Shown piece after piece: positions 1-5,225 of a stretch of 6,277 nucleotides of DNA. A model generated the notes under the pieces. That model was given only the letters and a program-made list of their open reading frames with translations, had not been told where the DNA came from and ran no database searches. A program made the translations under genes and the position numbers. The stretch is from NCBI GenBank assembly GCA_902385025.1, contig CABMDX010000204.1, positions 1 through 6,277 on the forward strand, in the 5' to 3' direction. The stretch's first letter is position 1. Each line of letters begins with the position of its first letter. This stretch comes from an uncultured archaeon (lineage in GTDB: Archaea > Halobacteriota > Methanosarcinia > Methanotrichales > Methanotrichaceae).

Positions 1-50
1 CATCGCAAAAATACTTTGCCTATGAAGATGCGAGGGTATATCGATCATGA
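1..50 (+). CDS. 3' end of an unidentified upstream gene (partial)
   Basis: The third reading frame is open from the window edge and ends in TGA at 48-50, giving a tail of SQKYFAYEDARVYRS. The stop overlaps the ATG of the next gene in an ATGA arrangement, which is common for translationally coupled genes in archaeal operons. Only about 15 residues are visible, so the product cannot be identified. The overlap is the only argument that this frame is real; the first frame is also open here and runs to about 144, inside the next gene. Confidence 0.4.
   Translation, partial: SQKYFAYEDARVYRS
32..37 (+). promoter_or_regulatory. Ribosome binding site for the cis-prenyltransferase-like gene
   Basis: GAGGGT lies 9 bases upstream of the ATG at 47. 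An in-frame TGA at 23-25 rules out a longer start, so this ATG is the first possible one in the window. Confidence 0.5.
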
Positions 51-658
51 TTTATCGCATCTACGAGAAGCTTCTGGAAAGCCAGATACAAAAGGACAAT
101 CTGCCCGGATGCGTGGCCATTGTCCTCAGCTCAGCCGATCTTTATGACCAGGGCCTGCAGCGATTGAAAGACCTTTTGGATTGGAGCAAATTCCTGGGCC
201 TGACCTCTCTTGTGATCTATATCAATGACGATAAGCCAGAGCTGTGCCTGAAAATATCTCAATTGCTTGAAAAGGCCGAGGCAAACGTCAGCCTCCATAC
301 ATCCTCGGGAGTCTCGCATACAGGTGTTGGCGGGACGATAAACTTGGTTGTATCTCTGGGCTATGGCGGCAAGCGCGAGGTGACCGAGGCTTTCCGGGAT
401 ATTCTTCGCGACGTGGAGAGAGGGGATTTATGCTCGGAGCAAATAGACGAGAAGCTGATTGAATCGCACCTCCGGTTCAGCCAGAAGCCAGACCTGGTGA
501 TCAGAGCCGGTGGAAAGAAGCTCAGCGATTTTCTGATATGGCAGGCTGCATATTCAGAACTCTATTTTACGGATGTCAACTGGCAGGGGCTGCGAAAGAT
601 CGATTTCCTGCGTGCGATCAGAGATTGTCAGCGAAGGGACAGACGTTTTGGCCGCTGA
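47..658 (+). CDS. Cis-prenyltransferase (UppS) family protein lacking the catalytic N-terminal motif; probable non-catalytic subunit
   Basis: The 203-aa protein belongs to the undecaprenyl/dehydrodolichyl diphosphate synthase family, whose members extend allylic diphosphates with cis isoprene units to make glycosyl carrier lipids. The C-terminal half is well preserved: HTGVGGTINL with GYGG (residues 91-108), PDLVIRAGG (148-156), LSDFLIWQAAYSELYFTDV (159-177) and RKIDFLRAIRDCQRR (183-197). The N-terminal pyrophosphate-binding motif, normally xxMDGNRRW/Y, reads VAIVLSSADLY at 23-33, so the catalytic Asp, Gly, Asn and both Arg are all replaced. The protein ends RRFGR, an RxG (200-202) like the one that completes the active site in heteromeric enzymes. 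It is also shorter than the usual 240-300 aa. The likely role is the NgBR/Nus1-type subunit of a heteromeric cis-prenyltransferase, as known from Methanosarcina mazei; the catalytic partner is not in this window. Family membership is certain from the motifs; the subunit role is inferred. Confidence 0.87.
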   Translation: MIYRIYEKLLESQIQKDNLPGCVAIVLSSADLYDQGLQRLKDLLDWSKFLGLTSLVIYINDDKPELCLKISQLLEKAEANVSLHTSSGVSHTGVGGTINLVVSLGYGGKREVTEAFRDILRDVERGDLCSEQIDEKLIESHLRFSQKPDLVIRAGGKKLSDFLIWQAAYSELYFTDVNWQGLRKIDFLRAIRDCQRRDRRFGR

Positions 659-784
659 GCTCTAATTAGAAATTGCAGTGCATTGGCCTTTTTCCGGAAT
701 GCCAAGACCGTCAAACAATTGCCCTGGGGTCGCAATTGCATCGGTTGAGGGGCCATGCAATGCTATGATTTCGGTCCTGGATAG
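659..784. other. Convergent intergenic region with a small inverted repeat
   Basis: This gap lies between the stops of the prenyltransferase-like gene and kptA. It contains a perfect 7-bp inverted repeat, CAATTGC at 716-722 and GCAATTG at 732-738, with a 9-base loop. A T5 run sits at 689-693. No gene, tRNA or clear two-way terminator is visible. The repeat could form a hairpin at the convergent 3' ends, but it has no T-tract directly after it. Confidence 0.35.
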
Positions 785-1426
785 TCACATCCTGGGAATG
801 TCCTTGGAAGAAAGGATGCTAAGGAACCTGGAGGGGATCATCTCCGAGAGAATTATGTCATCATTGACGGTCATCATCTTCACACCTGCCGCCTGTGCAG
901 CGGCGGCATCAACCCGGATCACTATTGGGTTGCCGGTGCGAAAAGTTGCCACATGCCAGGCCTTCTCCGGTGTGGTGGAGAGATGGACGTACCTCTGAGA
1001 TGCAGGCTTAAGGCCGATCTCGATAATCCTGTCGGCCTCCTCCTCGCTTGCCCCATAATAGAGACCGGAAAGCTCATTATCCGGATGGTCCAGCACCACA
1101 TCCACGGAGTGCCCGTATCTGGCTCTGACCTGCTCGCCCTGGATCTCATATCTTTGTTTGGGATCGGATGCCACCAGTGCCATCACAAGCTCCTTGTTCG
1201 CCCAGCGGTGTCTACCGGCGACCACCTCACCTAATCGAGTGAGATCAACCCAGCCGCGGGAGTCCATCTGCAGGCCCAGATCACCCGGAAAATGCCGCAG
1301 CCCCCCTGCCACCAATCGGCCGAGCTGCTCTGTCTTGGTATCATCCAATAGAAGCTGACCCGCTGAGCCGCACTCACAATGCTCTCCCCTGAAGAATCCA
1401 TGCTGAGGGCAACGCCTGATCATCAC
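785..1426 (-). CDS. kptA: RNA 2'-phosphotransferase (KptA/Tpt1 family)
   Basis: KptA/Tpt1 removes an RNA 2'-phosphate in two steps using NAD+, giving ADP-ribose 1'',2''-cyclic phosphate. The 213-aa product starts with a metal-knuckle-like pattern, C6-x2-H9 and C17-x-C19, seen in archaeal members. Next come LRH (43-45, the first catalytic Arg-His), DSRGWV (55-60), VRARYGHS (100-107, second catalytic Arg), a degenerate LYYGA (122-126) and QRYVHLS (144-150, with the probable third catalytic Arg). NPIVIRVD follows at 166-173. The usual HGT of the NAD-binding motif is YGA here. The first codon is GTG at 1424-1426, directly followed by ATG at 1421-1423. A Shine-Dalgarno site on this strand (AAGGGG, plus-strand 1433-1438) is 6 or 9 bases away, so either could be the start. 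The gene is divergent from the mptA cluster and convergent with the prenyltransferase-like gene. Archaeal physiological substrates are unclear, since archaeal tRNA splicing is not thought to leave a 2'-phosphate. Confidence 0.93.
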   Translation of the reverse strand: MMIRRCPQHGFFRGEHCECGSAGQLLLDDTKTEQLGRLVAGGLRHFPGDLGLQMDSRGWVDLTRLGEVVAGRHRWANKELVMALVASDPKQRYEIQGEQVRARYGHSVDVVLDHPDNELSGLYYGASEEEADRIIEIGLKPASQRYVHLSTTPEKAWHVATFRTGNPIVIRVDAAAAQAAGVKMMTVNDDIILSEMIPSRFLSILSSKDIPRM

Positions 1427-1442
1427 AATAAACCCCTTTTCT

Positions 1443-1486
1443 AGAGCCCCTTAAGAGCCCTACGAATAGATATAACTGACTCTTAA
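1443..1486. repeat. Short direct and inverted repeats in the divergent promoter region
   Basis: AGAGCCC occurs at 1443-1449 and 1454-1460, an 11-bp period of about one helical turn. TTAAGAG at 1451-1457 is matched by its exact reverse complement CTCTTAA at 1480-1486, and these arms flank the possible kptA TATA element. The layout is compatible with regulator half-sites controlling one or both divergent genes, but the units are short. Confidence 0.35.
1467..1474 (-). promoter_or_regulatory. Possible TATA box for kptA
   Basis: Read on the minus strand the sequence is TTATATCT, centred about 44 bases upstream of the GTG start. A start site some 26 bases downstream would leave a leader of about 20 bases containing the AAGGGG ribosome site. 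The match to the archaeal consensus is moderate. Confidence 0.4.
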
Positions 1487-1503
1487 CCCAAAGGCAAAGT
1501 CTC

Positions 1504-1511
1504 AAATATAT
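1504..1511 (+). promoter_or_regulatory. Possible TATA box for the coiled-coil/mptA cluster
   Basis: AAATATAT is centred about 23 bases before the ATG at 1531. With the usual archaeal distance of roughly 25 bases from TATA centre to start site, transcription would begin at or next to the ATG. The first gene would then be translated from a leaderless or nearly leaderless message. This agrees with the lack of a good Shine-Dalgarno sequence before that ATG. Confidence 0.4.
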
Positions 1512-1530
1512 TCGCCGGGAATGAACCCTC

Positions 1531-1761
1531 ATGCCCGATTCGATTGATGCCAGCAGAAAGATACGCGAATTGCTCGATATGGGTGATGAGGAACTTATGG
1601 CCGAGCTGGAGAGATCTTTCAGGGCGTCAGACGAACGCCACCAGAAGATCGATGAGACTCTGGATGAGATGCTTCAGGAAGTCGACAGGCTCCTGCTCAG
1701 GATAGATGAGATGGAAAGCGACGCGTTAGAAGAAGATGACAATGATCTAGGCGAAAGGTGA
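1531..1761 (+). CDS. Small acidic coiled-coil protein, unknown function, upstream of mptA
   Basis: I do not recognise a family for this 76-aa protein. It is very acidic, with 27 Asp/Glu against 10 Lys/Arg. Residues 40-61 show a regular heptad of hydrophobic positions (I40, L44, M47, V51, L54, I58, M61), so a coiled coil and self-association or partner binding are likely. It has no signal peptide, membrane segment or Cys. The acidic tail EEDDNDLGE (67-75) is probably disordered. Its stop codon TGA (1759-1761) forms the end of the mptA Shine-Dalgarno sequence, so the two genes are almost certainly co-transcribed and may be translationally coupled. It could be an assembly or regulatory partner of MptA or of the 251-aa protein, but only its position suggests this. 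Confidence 0.75.
   Translation: MPDSIDASRKIRELLDMGDEELMAELERSFRASDERHQKIDETLDEMLQEVDRLLLRIDEMESDALEEDDNDLGER
1756..1761 (+). promoter_or_regulatory. Strong Shine-Dalgarno site deciding the GTG start of mptA
   Basis: AGGTGA is a close match to the archaeal anti-Shine-Dalgarno complement, 6 bases before the GTG at 1768. It overlaps the stop codon of the preceding gene, which supports coupled translation. Confidence 0.75.
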
Positions 1762-1767
1762 GAACAC

Positions 1768-2712
1768 GTGGATACTCTACCAGATATTCAGGCCTGCGAG
1801 CCTGATTATCCCATCAATCTGACAAGAGTGGGTGTAACTGGCGTCAAGAAGCTGGTCAAAGTGGAGCGCGGAAACGACGAGCGCCCTGTGATTCTCATCT
1901 CCAATTTTGAGGTTTTCGTTGACCTTCCATCCGATCGTAAATGTGCCAACCTCTCACGCAACTCTGAGGTGATCGACGAGGTGCTCGAGGAGGCCATCAA
2001 CTGTCCCGTCTATGAGATCGAGGAGCTGTGTGGTGAGATCGCCAAGAGACTGCTCTCCCGGCATGAGTACGCCTCCAGGGCGGAGGTGAAAATGAAGAGC
2101 GAATATATCGTGCGAAGACAGACGCCCGTAACCCGGGTCACCTGCCAGGAGGTAGTGGACATCTTCGCCGAAGCCGTGGCCAGGGCCGGACCCTCAGGCT
2201 ATCTCAAAAAGATGGTGGGAGCAGAGGTTTTGGGCATGACTGCCTGCCCCTGTGCTCAGGAGATCATGAAGGAGCAGGTCCGCCAGGAGCTTGCGGCAGC
2301 AGGTTTATCGCCCGAAGTGGTCTCGGAGCTGGCGGAACGTCTGCCAGTGGCCACGCATAATCAGCGCGGCAGGGGAAGCATATCAATCGAGGTTCGCGAC
2401 CGGCGCTGTGTCTCAATCGACAGGATCATCAAGATTATAGAAGAATCCATGAGCTCCAAGGTATACGGCCTCTTGAAGCGTCCGGATGAGGCCGTCGTGG
2501 TGAGAAGGGCCCACAGCAATCCTAAATTCGTGGAGGATTGCGTCCGAACAATGGCCCAGAAGACGGTGGAGGCTTTTTCCGATCTTCCTGATGATGCCGC
2601 AGTCACATTGAAACAGATTAACGAAGAGAGCATTCACCAGCATAATGCCTTTGCAGAGAGGATAGCAAAATTGGGAGAGCTGCGGGCGGAACTGGCCGGA
2701 ATAAAGGATTGA
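1768..2712 (+). CDS. mptA: GTP cyclohydrolase MptA (Fe(II)-dependent, GTP cyclohydrolase IV)
   Basis: MptA converts GTP to 7,8-dihydro-D-neopterin 2',3'-cyclic phosphate, the first step of tetrahydromethanopterin synthesis (EC 3.5.4.39), in the cytoplasm. The 314-aa length is normal for the family, which is related to bacterial FolE2. Visible hallmarks are [10 protein letters not shown] (19-28), [11 protein letters not shown] (97-107), [12 protein letters not shown] (156-167) with the C160-x-C162 pair, [16 protein letters not shown] (193-208) with H197, and [15 protein letters not shown] (284-298) with H290 and H292. The His residues and the Cys region match positions linked to metal binding or catalysis in the family. 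All key motifs are intact, so the enzyme should be active. The start is GTG, supported by AGGTGA 6 bases upstream. It is the middle gene of a tight three-gene cluster, with gaps of 6 bases before and 7 bases after it. Confidence 0.97.
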   Translation: MDTLPDIQACEPDYPINLTRVGVTGVKKLVKVERGNDERPVILISNFEVFVDLPSDRKCANLSRNSEVIDEVLEEAINCPVYEIEELCGEIAKRLLSRHEYASRAEVKMKSEYIVRRQTPVTRVTCQEVVDIFAEAVARAGPSGYLKKMVGAEVLGMTACPCAQEIMKEQVRQELAAAGLSPEVVSELAERLPVATHNQRGRGSISIEVRDRRCVSIDRIIKIIEESMSSKVYGLLKRPDEAVVVRRAHSNPKFVEDCVRTMAQKTVEAFSDLPDDAAVTLKQINEESIHQHNAFAERIAKLGELRAELAGIKD

Positions 2713-2714
2713 GG
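2711..2714 (+). promoter_or_regulatory. Ribosome binding site for the 251-aa gene
   Basis: GAGG, overlapping the mptA stop codon (TGA at 2710-2712), is 5 bases before the ATG at 2720. This matches coupled reading of the two genes on one message. Confidence 0.5.
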
Positions 2715-2719
2715 ATTAA

Positions 2720-3475
2720 ATGGAGATCGATAAAATTTCAGGTCCGCTAAAAAATTTGTTGAGAGAAAAAGAGATCATAGCCAGGTGCGAGCTTCTTCTT
2801 CGCACTTATGAAATCGTGCGGACTGCCAATCTGAACGATCAAGAATCACAGGAGATAAAAAAATTGGTGGGCGATAAAGTTGCTCCAGGAGTATTTGCCA
2901 ATATCCTGAGCCAGGAGCCCATATTCTTCGATCTTCCTCGTCTTGATACATACACGCAGATGAGCGGTCGTATTTTCCACTTCATTCATACAAAGAGATA
3001 TAGCAGGCAGGACTTCGCAAATGCCAATAGCAAGTTTCTGCGATCTATTCCCGAACTGAAAGAGATAATGTGCCAGATCTTGCGGGATATGCTAAAGAAG
3101 TTCATGGCTGATGCCGGCTATTCCCTAATTAAAGAAGGAGCTACGGAGCTTGTTTTCTCGGCTCCCAAGCGCCAGGCAAGGTGCTTCGCTGTCACGAGCA
3201 TAAATGCGCTTGATATCGATAAATTCCAGGTGGATCCGGAATCGGACTCTATAATCCTGGTGCCGAGCAGCGAGAGCCTGGAGCCTTTTATGCAGTTCTT
3301 CCGGGAGAAGGGACAGGCAGCAGAGGAGAAGGGCCTTCAAATATGGATCACCAATCTGGAGAAAGGGACCCTCGACCCGTTCATAGGCTACACTACCGAC
3401 CTTGATATATACAACCAGTTCGACAATCCACGCCTGGCAGAGATGGTGAGGAATAACTGGAACACTAACCGGTAA
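2720..3475 (+). CDS. Uncharacterised 251-aa cytoplasmic protein, third gene of the mptA cluster
   Basis: I do not recognise this family. It has no signal peptide or membrane segment. The N-terminal part (1-130) looks largely helical, with a charged region (LREKEIIARCELLLRTYEI, 14-32) and a stretch LKEIMCQILRDMLKKFM at 113-129. The C-terminal part (about 140-245) looks alpha/beta: strands near ELVFSA (143-148), RCFAVTSI (154-161), SIILVPS (177-183) and LQIWITNLEKG (206-216), then DPFIGYTTDLDIYNQF (219-234). This order loosely resembles nuclease-like or nucleotide-binding folds, but no catalytic signature such as PD-(D/E)xK or a P-loop is seen. The start follows mptA by 7 bases and is followed by a T5 run at 3495-3499. 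Co-transcription with mptA points to a link with pterin synthesis or metal handling, by position only. Confidence 0.85.
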   Translation: MEIDKISGPLKNLLREKEIIARCELLLRTYEIVRTANLNDQESQEIKKLVGDKVAPGVFANILSQEPIFFDLPRLDTYTQMSGRIFHFIHTKRYSRQDFANANSKFLRSIPELKEIMCQILRDMLKKFMADAGYSLIKEGATELVFSAPKRQARCFAVTSINALDIDKFQVDPESDSIILVPSSESLEPFMQFFREKGQAAEEKGLQIWITNLEKGTLDPFIGYTTDLDIYNQFDNPRLAEMVRNNWNTNR

Positions 3476-3494
3476 AATAGCCAGATTTCTCCAA

Positions 3495-3499
3495 TTTTT
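3495..3499 (+). terminator. T-tract, possible archaeal terminator of the mptA cluster
   Basis: A T5 run (AATTTTTATTG context) begins 20 bases after the stop of the 251-aa gene. Archaeal RNA polymerase often terminates at short T-tracts without a hairpin. Confidence 0.4.
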
Positions 3500-3505
3500 A
3501 TTGCC

Positions 3506-3524
3506 ATATTCGAGATGCGAATAT
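3506..3524. repeat. 19-bp interrupted palindrome
   Basis: ATATTCG (3506-3512) and CGAATAT (3518-3524) are perfect reverse complements separated by AGATG. It lies about 70 bases upstream of the nearest TATA-like element of the secreted-protein gene. It could be an operator for a dimeric regulator, or a small hairpin at the 3' end of the preceding transcript. The stem is mostly A/T, so a DNA-binding site seems more likely than a terminator. Confidence 0.4.
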
Positions 3525-3590
3525 TATTATTACGAACTATTTTACTTGCTGCGTCCGAATCCAAAAGTAAGTATTAAATAGATAGAACGC

Positions 3591-3601
3591 TTTTTAAAAA
3601 T
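3591..3601 (+). promoter_or_regulatory. TATA-box region for the secreted-protein gene
   Basis: TTTTTAAAAAT is the best A/T-rich TATA candidate, centred about 50 bases before the ATG at 3646. This predicts a start site near 3622 and a leader of roughly 24 bases. A second candidate, TATTAAATAGAT at 3572-3583, lies just upstream. Confidence 0.5.
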
Positions 3602-3636
3602 AGATAAACTCGGCAGACAAAGAATTGATGCGAATT

Positions 3637-3643
3637 GGGGGGT
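3637..3643 (+). promoter_or_regulatory. G-rich ribosome binding site close to the ATG at 3646
   Basis: GGGGGGT ends only 2 bases before the ATG at 3646, closer than usual and not a perfect anti-Shine-Dalgarno match. It still favours this ATG over the in-frame TTG/ATG at 3625/3628, which have no upstream ribosome site. Confidence 0.4.
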
Positions 3644-3645
3644 AT

Positions 3646-5133
3646 ATGAAGCCGTATCTTGCAGTATTGTTTGTGCTTTTGGCCATGATAAACGTCGCCC
3701 TGGGTGCAGTGGGCGATGTCAATTATGAAGGAACCTCAAGCCTTCAATCAGGGCAGAGCTATCTGAGCGGCACATCCGGACAGAGTTCCGGATTGCATTC
3801 ATCAGCTCTGCAGACCGCAACCGGGGCTATTGTCCCCTATTCGGGCCAGAGCGATCCAGCTCGGGGCGGCATGCAATGGAGCCAGTATAATCAGCCAACA
3901 GGTGGGCTGCCAGCCGCTCAGAGTACCGATGCGACACCATATTCTGCGCCCCAGATCAGTGGTCCATATCAGGAGCAGATGACGGCAGAAGCCCTGAATC
4001 TCCAGGTTCCTCGGGCAGATAGTTTCAGTCCTGATCAGAATTTGAACTTCGTATCTGCCACACCACCCGGCGGTCTGACCGGCAGCGCGCCTGCAACAAT
4101 GCAAAGTGCCGTGGCAGGAACAGGAAACTGGTATTACCCTGGCTCTTCATACTCTGCCAACAGGTTATATGTCCAGACATACTCTGGCTTTGGGACCGTC
4201 GGCGGCTGCAACTATGGAGGATATCTGCCCATCTGGGCCAATATCAATTCACCTGGAAACTTCTTCGTCTATGAATGGTATCCTGGACAGTACACGCCCA
4301 CGGCGCGATGGTGGGGCTGGTCGGGAATGGGCTTCAAGAAGGGCTGGTTTTTTGGAGATATGCCCGGATGGCATATTCTATGCTATAGCTGCGGCTACTG
4401 GTCAAATTACATCTACATATATGTGTACCCCATGGCAAATGCAGCATCTACCGGCATGGTGCCCTTGCCGGCAGGCGCTCCCGTCCCGCCAGATCCTGCC
4501 TCAGAGAAAATAATGCTTCCAGACTATAACCTCTATCAGCCGTCTGCAATTCAGACCGGCTATCCATCACAGGGCAGCAGTTATCAAGGCTACGGAGCTT
4601 TTGCTGGTGTTCCGGTTAGAGCCAGCTATCCCGCCAGTGCAGGTGCTTCTGCCAAAGCAACGGCCACCTGCACTACCTGCACCAGCTCGACTGTGGTGGC
4701 CAGCGGCGTTTCAGGAAGCTGTCCATATCCAGGCGGTTGTGCATCTGGCGATGGCAGCCTTATTGTGCCTCCCGGATACGCTCCCCAGAGCTACAGCGCT
4801 GTCTTTCCGGCACCATCTGTATGCAAATGCAACGAGTATTATGTCCAAAATTGCCCGGGCAAGCTCTCGACTGTGGCAGGCGTTTATTGTGGAGAGTGGC
4901 TGACGCTCTGGTCCAAGGTAAGCCGCCCAGGAATATACTGGTCCTTCGAGTGGACAGCATATCAGGATTATCGGGGACTCTACAGCTCCCCGGATGTTAG
5001 AAACTTTGGTCGCAAGTGCACCGGGTGGCACCAGACATGGTTTGAGGGCAATAACCCCGGATGGCATATCCTCAGCTTCTACTGCAATGATTGGTCCAAC
5101 TATGTTTACATCTATGTCTGGCCAGAGGATTAG
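3646..5133 (+). CDS. Secreted aromatic-rich protein with two copies of a WSNYxYIYV domain; possible surface or sheath protein
   Basis: The product is 495 aa from the ATG at 3646. The N-terminus is a clear signal peptide: MKPY, a hydrophobic core LAVLFVLLAMINVAL, and likely cleavage after Gly20 (ALG/AVG). Residues 21-160 are Ser/Gly/Gln/Pro-rich and probably disordered. Two related domains follow, at about 172-262 and 395-493. Each has a PG...EW strand pair, a WF-x-G-x2-PGWHIL motif, a Cys, and ends in WSNY(I/V)YIYV(Y/W)P. The final 34 residues of the two copies match at 20 positions. The linker between them (263-392) is low complexity and contains CTTCTSST and CPYPGGC. There is no C-terminal membrane anchor, so it is released or held non-covalently at the cell surface. 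The alternating aromatic/beta-branched ends suggest beta-sheet assembly. I do not recognise a named family; the sheath idea is inference. An alternative start at 3628 would add six residues. Confidence 0.85.
   Translation: MKPYLAVLFVLLAMINVALGAVGDVNYEGTSSLQSGQSYLSGTSGQSSGLHSSALQTATGAIVPYSGQSDPARGGMQWSQYNQPTGGLPAAQSTDATPYSAPQISGPYQEQMTAEALNLQVPRADSFSPDQNLNFVSATPPGGLTGSAPATMQSAVAGTGNWYYPGSSYSANRLYVQTYSGFGTVGGCNYGGYLPIWANINSPGNFFVYEWYPGQYTPTARWWGWSGMGFKKGWFFGDMPGWHILCYSCGYWSNYIYIYVYPMANAASTGMVPLPAGAPVPPDPASEKIMLPDYNLYQPSAIQTGYPSQGSSYQGYGAFAGVPVRASYPASAGASAKATATCTTCTSSTVVASGVSGSCPYPGGCASGDGSLIVPPGYAPQSYSAVFPAPSVCKCNEYYVQNCPGKLSTVAGVYCGEWLTLWSKVSRPGIYWSFEWTAYQDYRGLYSSPDVRNFGRKCTGWHQTWFEGNNPGWHILSFYCNDWSNYVYIYVWPED
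4159..4431 (+). repeat. First copy of the internal protein repeat
   Basis: This encodes residues 172-262 of the secreted protein, about 91 aa. It aligns without gaps to the second copy over its first half (TV..G...L..W......PG.....EW) and again over its last 34 residues. It shares the exact 14-base string CCCGGATGGCATAT (4363-4376) with the second copy. Confidence 0.75.
4828..5124 (+). repeat. Second copy of the internal protein repeat
   Basis: This encodes residues 395-493, about 99 aa, with a 6-residue insertion in the middle compared with the first copy. It has more Cys than copy 1. The shared 14-base string CCCGGATGGCATAT is at 5056-5069. The Cys before WSNY is in the same place in both copies. 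Confidence 0.75.
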
Positions 5134-5151
5134 AGCCTCCGGCATCTCATC

Positions 5152-5158
5152 TTTTTTT
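5152..5158 (+). terminator. T7 tract, probable terminator of the secreted-protein gene
   Basis: A run of seven T begins 19 bases after the TAG stop. It is the longest T-run in the intergenic gap and lies just before the next gene's TATA box, as expected for an archaeal intrinsic terminator. Confidence 0.55.
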
Positions 5159-5168
5159 GGGCGATCGG

Positions 5169-5176
5169 TTTAAATA
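5169..5176 (+). promoter_or_regulatory. TATA box for the S3Ae gene
   Basis: TTTAAATA is a near-consensus archaeal TATA box, about 53 bases upstream of the TTG start. The predicted start site is near 5198, leaving a leader of about 28 bases that includes GGAGG. Confidence 0.65.
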
Positions 5177-5213
5177 CAGTGAGCTAGAACGGTGGACGGA
5201 TCAATATTACCTT

Positions 5214-5218
5214 GGAGG
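5214..5218 (+). promoter_or_regulatory. Shine-Dalgarno site deciding the TTG start of S3Ae
   Basis: GGAGG is 7 bases before TTG at 5226, the ideal spacing, and the TTG begins the family-typical MARRSQRKAE N-terminus. Longer in-frame starts reach back into the preceding gene and do not encode S3Ae-like sequence. Confidence 0.8.
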
Positions 5219-5225
5219 ATGTTTA

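Noticed and set aside
678..998. Plus-strand open frame of 106 codons
   Set aside because: It lies mostly antisense to kptA, which has clear family motifs, and its translation shows no recognisable domain or ribosome site.
3625..3645. Earlier start (TTG 3625 or ATG 3628) for the secreted protein
   Set aside because: No ribosome site precedes them, and they fall at the predicted transcription start; ATG 3646 gives a standard signal peptide. ATG 3628 cannot be fully excluded.
4106..4513. Plus-strand open frame of 135 codons inside the secreted-protein gene
   Set aside because: It is a shifted frame over the first domain; the encoded sequence lacks the repeat seen in the true frame.
4711..5145. 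Minus-strand open frame of 144 codons
   Set aside because: It is antisense to the second domain of the secreted protein, whose repeat structure proves the plus-strand frame is coding.
5091..5225. Longer N-terminus for S3Ae
   Set aside because: It would overlap the preceding gene and cross its T7 terminator and the TATA box; the encoded extension is unlike S3Ae.
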